The position numbers were made by a program, and so were the translations under genes. The notes under the pieces are model-generated. The model was not told the origin of the DNA. It saw only the letters and a list, made by a program, of their open reading frames with translations, and did no database searches. DNA of 64,000 nucleotides, taken from assembly GCF_907164915.1 (NCBI RefSeq), contig NC_061866.1, forward strand, positions 24,941,905-25,005,904, in the 5' to 3' direction. Origin of the DNA: Impatiens glandulifera (taxonomy: Eukaryota > Streptophyta > Magnoliopsida > Ericales > Balsaminaceae). Shown here piece after piece: positions 36,567-46,903 of the stretch (positions within the stretch are counted from its first letter, which is position 1; each line of letters opens with the position of its first letter).

Positions 36567-39079
36567 AACATTGGTTTGCGTGCTAGGCATCATTTTAAAA
36601 TAAAATATTTTTTTAAAAGATATTGATAACATTTGTGATCCTTTAAAATTAATTATAAAAATTATTATTTTTTGTTCAAATTTTAATAATTTGAGAATTT
36701 GTATTAATCAAATGACGATTTGATTTTTATGAAATCATGATTTAAATTAATTAAACACACTTAATTTAAGAAAGATTATTTATTTGAAGACAAAGTTGCC
36801 AATTAATTTTATGAAAATTAATAAAAAAAAAGGTGTACCTATACAAACGTATTTTTCACTAGAATTTCGTTTTGTTTTAAAGTTTGGTGATACTCGGGAA
36901 AGGGCTTTCACGCATCATCTTTTGTACTCGTTTTAAAAACGATCTCTACTTATAAAATTGGCTTCTGAAAATCAGTTGTATAACGTTTGAGTTTTAACCG
37001 ATTATTCTTCTGGTCTTAGTCATTTTTCTAGGTTTTAGCATTATTTGAAATATTAAAACAACAATATTTAAATGCTGATATTTGTTACTAATGATATCTA
37101 GGGAGGATTATACCTGAAGACTATTAGTCATTTTAAGAGTGTTAAAGTTTAGAAATAAATGCCCAACAAGCCCTAGTCAAAATATTTTGTTGTGGAAATA
37201 TCCAAAACATATTTTGATCCCTCGGGATTTTTAGAAAGTGGATTGGGGATTCCAAAATTACAAAAATAATATTGGCTTTTGAAAAGTGGAACCAAATAGA
37301 TCTTAGGACCAGAGTCCTAGGCCTTGGGTCCAATTTTATCGGTCGGGGTCCGAAGACCCTCTGTCTAGGTCGTAGAGCCTCTCAGTTGACGTTTGAGATC
37401 TCCGATCTAGGTGTAGGAGTCCCTCAGTCAAGGTTCTAAGGACTCTCGGTCCTTGGCTCAAATCCTCAACCGAGGTGTATAAACCCCTTGGTCTTGGGCT
37501 AGCTATGGGCTAAGTTCCTCGGTCATAGGTTCGAGAACTCTCGGTCCTGGGGATAGACCTCTCGATCCTAGAGTTTGGGAGTTTGGTCCTGGGTTTAGAC
37601 TTCTAGGTCTAGGAGTTTGGGAGTCTTGGTCCCGGGTTTAGACCACTTGGTCCTATGGTTAGACCTCTTGGTCGTGGGGTTTAAGAGTCTCGGTCCAGGG
37701 CTTGGACCTCTCGATCCTAGGTTAGACCTCTAGGTCCTAGATGTAAAAATCATCAGTCAAATCTCTTGGTCCTAGCTCAAGAACATCGGTCGGACCTCTC
37801 CTTCACGTTGAAATTCTCAGTCCCAAGTTCGAGTTTTCTTGGTCTTGAGTCTTAGCCCGGACCGAGGGTGTTTAGTCAGACCTCTTGGTCCTCACGAACA
37901 TCAATGTTACAAGTTATGCAACTTTTATTTGATATTGGATTCTTTGATCTGAGGGCTTAAGTAACTTCACAAACTCATAGGAGTATGTTGATCATCATCT
38001 CATAGGACTTAGAGGTCTAAACCTAGGACGGAGACTTCCAAACTCCAGGAACGAGAAGTCTAAACCTAAGATCAAACTCCCGAACTCTAGGACTGAGAGG
38101 TCTATCCCAGTACTGAGAGTTCCCAAACCCAGGACCGAGGGACTTAGCCCGTTGCTAGCCCATGACCAAGGGGTTTATACACCTCGGTCGAGGATTTCAG
38201 CTAAGGACCGACAATCCTTAGAACCTTAATCAAGGGACTCCTACACCCAGGTCGGAGATCCCGAACCCTGATCGAGAGCTCCCTCGGCTTAGATCGAGTC
38301 TCTCTAGTTCCCGACCGATAAAAATGAACCAAGACCTATGACTCTGGTCCTAAGGCCTATTTGGTTTCACTTTTCAAAACTCAAAATTATTTTGAAATTT
38401 TAGAATCCAACCCATTTTTTAATGATCCTGAGTGGTCGAAAAATGGTTTCAAAATATTTTCGAAATGTTTCCCAAACAAATATTTTGACTTATGCTCCGT
38501 TTGGTGTTTATTTCTAAACCCTAACATCCTTAAAAATGACTGATATTCTTTAGGTATTCCATCATAGTTACTAAACGCAACAGGTACCAACATTTAAATA
38601 TTGTTTTTTCAATATTTTAAATAACGCTAATACCTAAAAGCATTACTAGGACCAGAAGAATAATCAGTTAAAACTCAAGACGTTATAAAACCGATTTTCA
38701 AAAGCCAAGTTTATAAAGTAGAGACCATATTCAGATGAGTACAGAGGATGAAGCGTGAAAGCTCTTTCCCAAGTATCACCAAACTTCGAACCAAAATAAA
38801 ACTCTAGTATAAGACACGTTTGTACACATGTACCTTTTTATTAGTTTTTCTAATAATCAATTGGCGACTCTGTTTTCAAAAAATAAACTTTGCTCGATTT
38901 AATAATGTTTGATTAAAAAATTAAATTGTCATTTAATTAAAGCAAATCTCCAAATTATTCAAATTTGAACGAAAATTAATCGTTTTTACACGATTATGTT
39001 TTTAAGCGTCCATGTATTATCAAAATCTTTTAAAATAATGTTTTATTTTAGAATGATGCCTAGCCTGCAAACCGATGTT
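36567..39079. repeat. Large inverted repeat: head-to-head LTR + leader arms of ~1.1 kb
   Basis: Arm 36,567-37,670 pairs with 37,985-39,079 around a centre near 37,825. Examples of pairing: AACATTGGTTTGC (36,567) with the complement of AACCGATGTT (39,070-39,079); ACCGAGGTGTATAAACCCC (37,469) with 38,170-38,188; GATAGACCTCTCGATCCTAG (37,560) with about 38,085-38,105. Mismatches and indels are frequent. ATTGGCGACTC (38,871 on) in one arm and ATTGGCAACT (opposite strand, near 36,793) in the other look like LTR/primer-site junctions. I read the arms as two LTR-plus-leader pieces of a Tat-type gypsy element pointing away from each other. The inner halves are made of GGTCCTGGGTTTAGACCTC-like words. 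Confidence 0.7.
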
Positions 39080-39299
39080 AGATTTATCAAACTACTCTAG
39101 TTCCATATTGCCACATACAATCGCATGTGCAAAGCTATGGGATTCTCGAGAGTCACATGCACGCCAACCGAGGTTAAATCCGTCGAGCCATTGAGCTTCC
39201 CTAAGGGCGCGTGCTAAGCTACGGGTTGTCTCGTGGGAGGGGGGTTATAATAATTATAGGTATTGAAACATCAACTCCTTTTGGGCATGAACATCAATA

Positions 39300-39660
39300 C
39301 ATTATTCATGTTTTTGTTATATGCAAATGGCTAAAGGTTATTGTTTAAGAGACATGTAGGGAACATGAAAGTTTTAGTAACCTTTTATGTGAGTTACTAA
39401 CAAGTAAATTCTTTTAGGATGATCATAAATATATGATTGTGAGACTATCAACAAATGAGTCTTGGTGTAGGCTAACAAGCTTACCTAGAGGTCTTATTAG
39501 CAAGTAATACCTAGGGTAATCATGTGATTGGGGTATCATTAACGTGTATGTTTATTGCGGGAGTTAACAAACTTTCTACGAGGTTACCAACATGTAAGGT
39601 TGAGAATGATCACATACAAATGATTTTGGTGCTATCAACATATAAACTTTTGGGACTTAG
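39300..39660. repeat. ~70-80-bp irregular tandem repeat
   Basis: Repeated phrases of the form ACCAACAAGTAA, then GGATGATCACATA and ATGATT..GTGCTATCAAC occur about five times. The block lies between the inverted repeat and the TATCGAG repeat. On the minus strand it is downstream of the Tat integrase, that is in its 3' untranslated zone. Confidence 0.55.
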
Positions 39661-39689
39661 GAGAATACCTATCAATAAAATAGGATATT

Positions 39690-40258
39690 TTTTAGAATAC
39701 CTATCGAGATAGGGTTTGCTTGAGTATTTATTAAGAGATAAAGGGTGTTTTGTTTTACCCATTGAGTGATATGGTTTTGTTTGAGGACCTATCGAGGGAT
39801 AGGGTTTTGCTTGAGGACCTATTGAAAGATTGGGTTTTGTAAGAGTATCTATCAAGAGATATGGGTTATTGTGCTTTACTTATCGAGTGATAGAGTTTTG
39901 TTTGAGGACCTATCAAGGGATAGGGTTTTGCTTGGATCATATACGAATGATCTTTGTGTTTGTTGATGAACAATGCTTGATTTTTGTAGTGGTTCGAGTG
40001 ATGTTGCGAAAGGAGATATCTATCAAGAGATAGAGCTTTGTTACATATCGAACGATAGAATTTGGATTACCTATTTGGATGATAGGGCTTTGATATCTAT
40101 CGTGCGATAGGGTTTGCGATACCTATTTGGACGATAGGGTTTTGATACCTATCGAGCGATAGGGTTTGAGATACATGTTTGGACGATAGGGTTTTTATAC
40201 GTATCGAGTGATAGGGTTAAGGATACCTATTTGGATGACAGGGTTTTGATATTGCGCG
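39690..40258. repeat. TATCGAGNGATAGGGTTTTG tandem repeat
   Basis: More than a dozen copies of a 25-30-bp unit. In the right half they combine into a regular ~53-bp dimer (TATCGAGCGATAGGGTTTG alternating with TATTTGGACGATAGGGTTTT). TATCGAGCGATA is itself a near-palindrome. Tandem repeats just 3' of the integrase are typical of Tat/Ogre elements and fit the neighbouring pol. Confidence 0.8.
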
Positions 40259-43200
40259 TAGCTTGATATCATACAAATATCTTTTAAGCACGTCGAGATT
40301 GCTTGGTACAATGAACTCTTCGCTATCTATTTTAGATAAGCGGACAACTCCTCTAGGGAGGATTTTCTTGATTAGGAATGGTCCTTCCCATTGGGGTTGA
40401 AACTTGCCCCTAGGGTCTAAAAGTTCCCGAATTCGTTTGAGAACCATATCACCTTCTATTAGGTTTCTAGGTTTAACATTTCTATTGAAGGTGTGTGACA
40501 TGCGTTTTGGTAGGCTTGTGTCTGGCACAAAGCATTTAACTTTTTGTTCTCCCTTAATGTTAGTTGGTCATATAGAGATTTGAGTCAGTCATCTTCACAA
40601 ACGTGGGTCTCTAAGAGTACTCTTAGGGTTGGAATCTCGATTTGTATGGGTTGTATGTCGTCCATGCCGTAAACTAGGGAGTATTTTCCATCGAAGTTCG
40701 AGCGGTTGTAAAATATCCACATAAGGCATATGACATATTTTCGTGCTAGTCCGTGCTGGTCATCTTCTTGATGATCCTAATCATGTTTTTGTTTGACTCT
40801 TCGACCCCACCATTAGTTTAGGGTTAGTAGGGCGATAATTTATGGTGCTCGATCTTGAATTCGTCGAGCAACTATAACACTTTTCATTAGAATTGTCAAC
40901 CGTTGTCTGAAATCAGAGCATGAGGTACTTCATATTTAGCAATGATGCTAGTTTGGATAACTTTTCCACTTGAGACAATTTTAGGACTTTGTATGAGGCT
41001 GCTTCAACCCATTTGGTGAAATAATCTATAGCTACGAGTACGAACTTGTGTCAATTTGACGCGTGGAGATCCCAATGACGTCAATGTCACATATAGAAAA
41101 TGGCCTAGGGGATGTCATGTTGTAGAGGAGTGAGGCTAGTGTATGCTTTAGGTTAACATATATTTGACACTAATGATATCTCCTTACATAACTCACACAT
41201 TCTTGTTTTAGATTTTGCCAATAATGTTCTAGGTAGCGTATTTTCTTGGCTAAAGCCAATCCATTCATATGTGGGCCGCATGTTCCTGCATGTATTTCTT
41301 CCATGACCCTCTTAGATTCAGGAGTATCGATGTAGATCATGTTTTAACCGTTGAAAGATTGACGATAAACTCAATTGGAAATCCAAGCGTATTTGGTGGA
41401 ATATTGTCGTAGTACATGTCGTTCCTTAGCTCGGAAGTGGTGTGGATATTCTACATACTCAATGTTCTTCTATAGTGTATTGTACTAGAGTTTAATAGCA
41501 TTCTCACAGGAAGTTACTGTTCCCTTTTCAAAAGTAGGTCGTTGTGTTTGTTGAATTCAGAAGGGTTTGACCTTGATTTCCTCGGGAATTTGGGTCATGG
41601 ATGCTAAAGTAGCCAGGGTGTGCACATAGCGATTTTGGCTTCTTGGAGCATGAACAAACAATACATGATCGAATTTGTCCATTAGTTTGGTTAGGTGGAC
41701 GTGGTAGGGTTTCAAGTTTTCCCCTTTCACTTTCCACGTGCCATTGGCTTGGGATATAACCAAGTTAGAATCACCAAGACTTCTAGTTTGGTTGCTCCTT
41801 TTTTATAGGTCAACTTGAGACCCGAGAGGCTTGCCTCGTATTCGGCCTCACTATTGGTGACGGGGTATTCGAGTTTTATGTAGATTGGATTGTACGTCCA
41901 TTTAGGGTCAACTAATAAGATTCCAATTCTATAACTATAATTTCCAGAAGCTCCATCAAACATCAGTTTCTATGTGTATGATGTAATACTCATAATTTCC
42001 TTATCGGGGACTCGAGTTTGTCTTCTAACTCAACAATAATGGGTTGGTCAGCAAGGAAGTTCGTAACAAGGCTTCCTTTGATAGACTTCTATATCGTCTA
42101 GTCTATGTCGTATTCGGATATCATCATCATCCATTTAGCAAGCCTTGGTGACAGAAGAGTTTGTTGGAACAAGAAGTGGATCGGGTCTAGTCTTGATACC
42201 AACTTGATAGAGTGTGATTTCATGTAGTGTCTCAATCTTTTGGTGACCCATTCAAGTTCCATACAAATTTTCTTAGTTGAAGAGTAATTAAGTTCACACC
42301 TAGTCATCCTTTTAGTGATGTAGTATACAATCATTTCGAGTTTATTCTCGTTTTCTTGTGCCAACAGGCTATCCATGGTTGTGTCTGTTACAACAAGATA
42401 TATGATGAGAGGAATGTCGGCTCTAGGCGACATAAGTATGAGAGGGGATTTTAAATAATCCTTGATTCCGGTAAAAGCTAGTTTATAGTGTTTTTAACAT
42501 ATAAACCTTTGGTCTTTCTTCAGTAGCCTAGATAGAAGATCGCATGTATCAACTTGTTGATGGATTGGCTAATGTATTGGATTTTACCCCAAAATCCTCA
42601 GACCTCTCTTTAGTTTCGAGGGACTGACATAACCGTGATGAATTCTATATTAGAGGGACCAACTTCGATAACCCTCTGTGTGATTAGAAAGCTGAGCATT
42701 TTACTAGTTGTGACCCTGAAGGTGCATTTTTTCGGGTTGAGCCTTAATTGGTATTTCTTGATTCATTGCTGGTCATTACCAATCCTTTGATTTGATGATC
42801 ATATCGTCGACATATACTTCCACTTCCTTATAGATTATATCATGAAGGATCATGCTAGTTTCCCTTTAATAGGTTACTCCTACATTTTTAAGACCGAAAG
42901 GCATGACCTTATAACACAGAAAGTTCCAATTTCTATTATGAATGTGGTCTTTTCCTTGTCTTATGGAGTCATCTAGATTTGGTTATATCCTGAGAATCTT
43001 TCCATGAATGATAACAGTTCATGACTGACGACATGATCGACCAATATGTCGATGTGTGGTAGTGGGAAGTGATCTTTAGGACTAGTCTTGTTCAGATCCG
43101 GTAATCTATGCACATGCGTATTTCCCATTTTTTCTTTAGGATGGGTACAATGTTGACTATCAGAGTAGGATATTCGACTACCTTGAGAAATCCAGCTTCG

Positions 43201-43465
43201 AGTTGCCTTTGGACTTCTTCTTTTATTTTTACAGGACTTCCTCTTTCATTCGTCTAAGCTTTTGCTTTATTGTCTTAGTGTCTGGATATAGAGGGATGTG
43301 ATGTCGTGTGATCCTGGGATTTCACAGCATATCCTTGTATGACCAAGCGAAGACGTCTTTGTTGGATTTTAGTAGCTCAACAATTTCTTGAAATTCTTGC
43401 AAGTTTAAACTTTGGTTGATTAATACGATTTGCGGATCGTCGGCCATGTTTAAGTTTATTTCGAT
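40217..43465 (-). mobile_element. Decayed Tat/Ogre-lineage Ty3/gypsy pol fragment
   Basis: Order on the minus strand is RT, gypsy RNase H, archaeal-type RNase H, integrase, which is diagnostic for the Tat lineage. Evidence: a pre-RT segment with SNKDVFAWSYKDM (43,322-43,516, which crosses the start of copia A's LTR), and an RT box EVEVYVDDMI near 42,800. RNase H has SSTKKICMELEWVTKRLRHY (42,098-42,433). The aRNH has MFDGASGNYSYRIGILL and NSEAEYEASLSGLK (41,727-41,963), then SQANGTWKVKGENLKPYH (41,557-41,763). Integrase remnants have PFSICDIDVIG near 41,080 and a C-terminal GDMVLKRIRELLDPRGKFQP (40,217-40,528). Stops and shifts are many. It is cut at 43,465 by copia element A, so its 5' part lies beyond the window. 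Confidence 0.85.
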
Positions 43466-45081
43466 TGAAAGGATCGGTGACACCAATAGAGACAGGGGTC
43501 TAACTATTGATGACAACTTATGTAAACGGTTTAATAAAAATCTTGTTAGGGATTTATATCAATTTCTATTCTTCACAAACATTTTCAAACTTTTAAAGCG
43601 TTTCAAGTGCGGAATCGTTTGCTTGGGTTTGAAGCTAAGAACGAATGAAAGAATGAGGGATAGAATGTAACAGACATAGAGAGTTGTTTATGGATGTTCG
43701 AAGCAAAACTCTTCTACGTCACCCCTTCTTTCAACCACCGGAAGGATTCACTATACTTTTCTTAGAATCAAATATAGTTTCAAGGCTAGCTAACTGTTGA
43801 ACAGAACAAACTCTATTCAACTTACAGACAGTTTAAGAATATCACTCAGCTAGATAATACTTGATTCTATCTCTCTCTTGATGTACAAACACAGTAAGTA
43901 AACAAGTGAGCAATTCGTAAGATCTATTATAAGTTCGGCAGACTGGTGGCTCGTCCGTTGTCCTTGAGGATCTTTAAATAGAGAACAGGTACCAACGGTC
44001 GAATCTTCTTCATTGACACGCATGAAGAATTCATTGGACAACCTCCATAGTACACAGGTACAACAAACACTGTGCACAAAGATCGTGGCCAAACCAATCT
44101 AGTAGTACGCCAAACATTCTTCTAGGATTGTCCTGCAAGAAACAAGTAGTGGGAAGAATATTTGTTTACGTGACATTCATTCATTGGATGCAACTGGATA
44201 TCGTACTGATCTGCACGGATTAATGGAACAGGAGTAGAGTACAGCTAGTTGATCATGGGTAGACGAATGCTAACTTCAAGCAATTGATGAAGCGAGGCAT
44301 TAGACGTGCTTCATTAGACTACCAAGTCTAATGAAGTTAGACGCCCCCGTCTAATATCAGGATCCATTAGACCACCAAGTCTAATGGAGTTAGACGGCAC
44401 GTCTAACTACGTGTCCCTTCAGACTAGTCTGAAGAAGTTAGTTTTCCTGCGTCTAACTTTCATCTATTAGACAACACGTCTAACTACGTCTATTAGACTG
44501 CACGTCTAACTACGTCTGTTAGACTACACGTCTAACTATGTATCTGTTAGACTGCACGTCTAACTTCGTATCTGTTACACTGCACGTCTAACTACGTATC
44601 TGTTAGATTGCATGTCTAACTACGTCTGGTAGACTGCACGTCTAACTACGTTTGGTAGACTGTACGTCTAACTACGTCTCTGTTAGATTGTACGTCTAAC
44701 TACGTCTGTTAGACTGTACGTCTAACTACGTATCTGTTAGACTACACGTCTAACTACGTTTGTTAGATTGCACGTCTAACTACGTCTGTTAGATTGCACG
44801 TCTAACTACGTATTTGTTAGACTGCACGTCTAACTACGTATCTGTTAAACTGCACGTCTAATTACGTCTGTTAGACTGCACGTCTAACTACGTATGTCTA
44901 ATAAATAACACGTCTAATGAATCTGATTCAGGATAAGTCTAACTTAGCACGTTTTGATGCACCTACACAAAAACAATTAGACGGCTTAGTTTCATTCTTA
45001 TTTAAGTTTTACACAAGTTCATCATGAAAATACTGTTAGTCAAAATAATTTGACCCTCAGTCAAAATAATTTGACCCAACA
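43466..45081 (-). repeat. 3' LTR of copia A (1,616 bp)
   Basis: Runs from TGAAAGGATC to GACCCAACA, followed by ATTTCCCCCTTTTTGATG, which on the minus strand is a polypurine tract. Its centre is an array of hairpin-forming repeats (44,290-44,930). Confidence 0.85.
44290..44930. repeat. Hairpin minisatellite GTTAGAC-N5-GTCTAAC, about 20 units
   Basis: Units of about 24-29 bp read GTTAGACTGCACGTCTAAC followed by TACGT and a variable TATCT or CT. Each unit is an inverted repeat with 7-bp arms and a 5-base loop. The left edge carries longer variants (CATTAGACTACCAAGTCTAA). Scattered TTAGAC/GTCTAA words recur at 46,540-46,740 in the element's other non-coding block. Confidence 0.9.
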
Positions 45082-45387
45082 ATTTCCCCCTTTTTGATGA
45101 TGTTATAACTTAAATAAAAGATTATAATAGTGTAAGAATATTCAATAATGCAGTAGATAACAACAGACTGTTCATATTTCAAAGAAAATGATAGCTTGAT
45201 TCGAAACAACAAGAATATTTTTCAAAAATAACCAAAGAAAAACATCAAAAACATCAAAAGATTTCCTTCCCCCTAGATCTAAGACTAATATTTTCCCTCT
45301 CTTTCCCCCTTTTTAACCTCATTCGGAAAAGGAGTCTACGGCCAAGTCTAAGGCTAAACTTAAAGCCGAGTTAGAGGCTTCCCTGTT

Positions 45388-46117
45388 TCATTTCTTTGAC
45401 ATGAGCCTACCCACCCGAAGAACATAGTCAAGAACCTTCGGACTGTTCAAGACTTTAGTTGGATTGAACTGAAACCTGTGACCAAGTTCAACGGGGAGAC
45501 AACAAAGGAGTGCGCTAAGGGGAACATCGTATCCGTAGATCTTCTTTCGAGAGGAAATCATTTTTACCAGATTGTTGAAGAGGAATTTCGACCAGTTGAT
45601 GGCTACACCTCTTGTGATTTCCACCATTATTTCAAAGACTTTCATACAGTAGATGTAGGAAGAGTCCTTCGCAAGAATGGATTTTGAGATGATGTTATTG
45701 AGTAGGTCATACTCAACCTTCAGACAGTTACTCTTTCCGTGAGAGGCGACCGAAAGGAGTTTCCCTTCAAAGTATTGATCTAAGAAAACGAACATCATCT
45801 CAGACAGGATTTCATTGGAAGAAGAAGGAAACTCATAGATCCCTTCGATTGAAAGTCTGAAAAACATCAGAGAAGCAGATATTTTTGCCAATTACATTCG
45901 CACGAATATACTTGTTGTGATGAAAACCAGCAGTTTCGAAGAATTCACAAAACGTCTGTTCGTAAAAAATGTAGTGGGTACGAAGAAATTTCTTGAGCCC
46001 AGAGGCTTTTAGAGATTCAAACATTGAAATCATTTCTGGAATCACTAAGATGGAGACAAACTTAAAGTCTATTTGCAGAGATTTTGGAGAGAAAAGACAT
46101 TTTAACAAGATGAGCAC
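45388..46117 (-). pseudogene. Post-pol accessory gene of copia A, frameshifted
   Basis: Two minus-strand pieces, 45,833-46,117 and 45,388-45,891, overlap across a frame change. Together they resemble the shared N-terminal domain of the three post-pol genes in copia B: SLKASGLKKFL, then CEFFETAGF and a GKNI segment in the first, then EYDLLNNIISKSIL, KVFEIMVEIT and INWSKFLFNNLVKM in the second. It lies between RNase H and the 3' LTR, as in B. Start and full length cannot be fixed. I do not know its function. It appears to be a single gene here, against three in B. Confidence 0.55.
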
Positions 46118-46139
46118 ATGATCTTGGCGATTTGAATAC

Positions 46140-46903
46140 TAGAGAGAGAATCGAGGATTCAGAGATACTCAATCCTTTGAGTATTACCGTTTATTAAATA
46201 CATGAAAGCTAACATGTGACTATTAACTTCATGATTATACGAACCGTTAAAAACATCAGAAACCTATTCCCAAGAGACGCAACTATCATTTAATATTAAT
46301 CATGAATAATTACTATTAATATTAGACTTGTAGTGGAAAGTTATCAGAAATTTTAGTCACTCTTTAAACATTGAGAGACACATGTCTTCAATCCATTTGA
46401 GAAGTGACTGGTTTATTTTTGGCGGGAAACAGTGAATGGACAGATACAGTGGCAGTGGACAACTGTCCCAATAGCCAGAAGATGAACAGTCTAAGTACAC
46501 AAGTAATTAGAAGTCTAATTTAATTTCAACATTCTGCACTTCTAATTTGGATATGCGTCTATTAGACGTCAACGTCTAATCACGCTTGTCTTATAAAGAC
46601 GGTCACAAGTATATTAGACTTAGAACATCTAATTGCGCATAAACACCACGTGCTAGACGTGTGTTCGGTTAGACATGGGCATCCAATTGCTCTTGACTTA
46701 TAAACGTCTAAGCGTCTATTAGACGTCGGTGTCTAACCGCGCAGGTTATTAACCAAGACATGAATCCAAATGAAGATAAAAACTACTTGAGTAGACATAC
46801 GACTAAGTAGTTACGCTTCTTATATTATTGATCCATTGGACGTATTGAGACCTTTGTCTTATTGTCTGTATAGGTTCCCCCTCAGTTCATGCATATAATA
46901 AAA
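46140..46903. other. Non-coding block between accessory gene and pol in copia A
   Basis: No gene. Repeated TTAGAC/GTCTAA words, for example TATTAGACGTCAACGTCTAA near 46,560 and TTAGACGTCGGTGTCTAACC near 46,716. These are the same word family as the LTR array. Confidence 0.5.

Noticed and set aside
37142..38593. Open frames of 60-68 codons in the inverted repeat arms
   Set aside because: The frames correspond to opposite strands of the same repeat, with no recognisable domain or start context; LTR-like DNA explains them.
44290..44930. CRISPR-like array of regular repeats
   Set aside because: Units are tandem with no unique spacers, lie in a plant LTR, and no cas genes exist. The same applies to the 8.4-kb, 10.4-kb and 39.7-kb arrays.
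46140..46260. TATA box for the copia A accessory gene (TATTTAATAAACGG on the minus strand near 46,190)
   Set aside because: Position is similar to those in copia B but the match to TATA is poor and the gene start is uncertain, so I did not list it.
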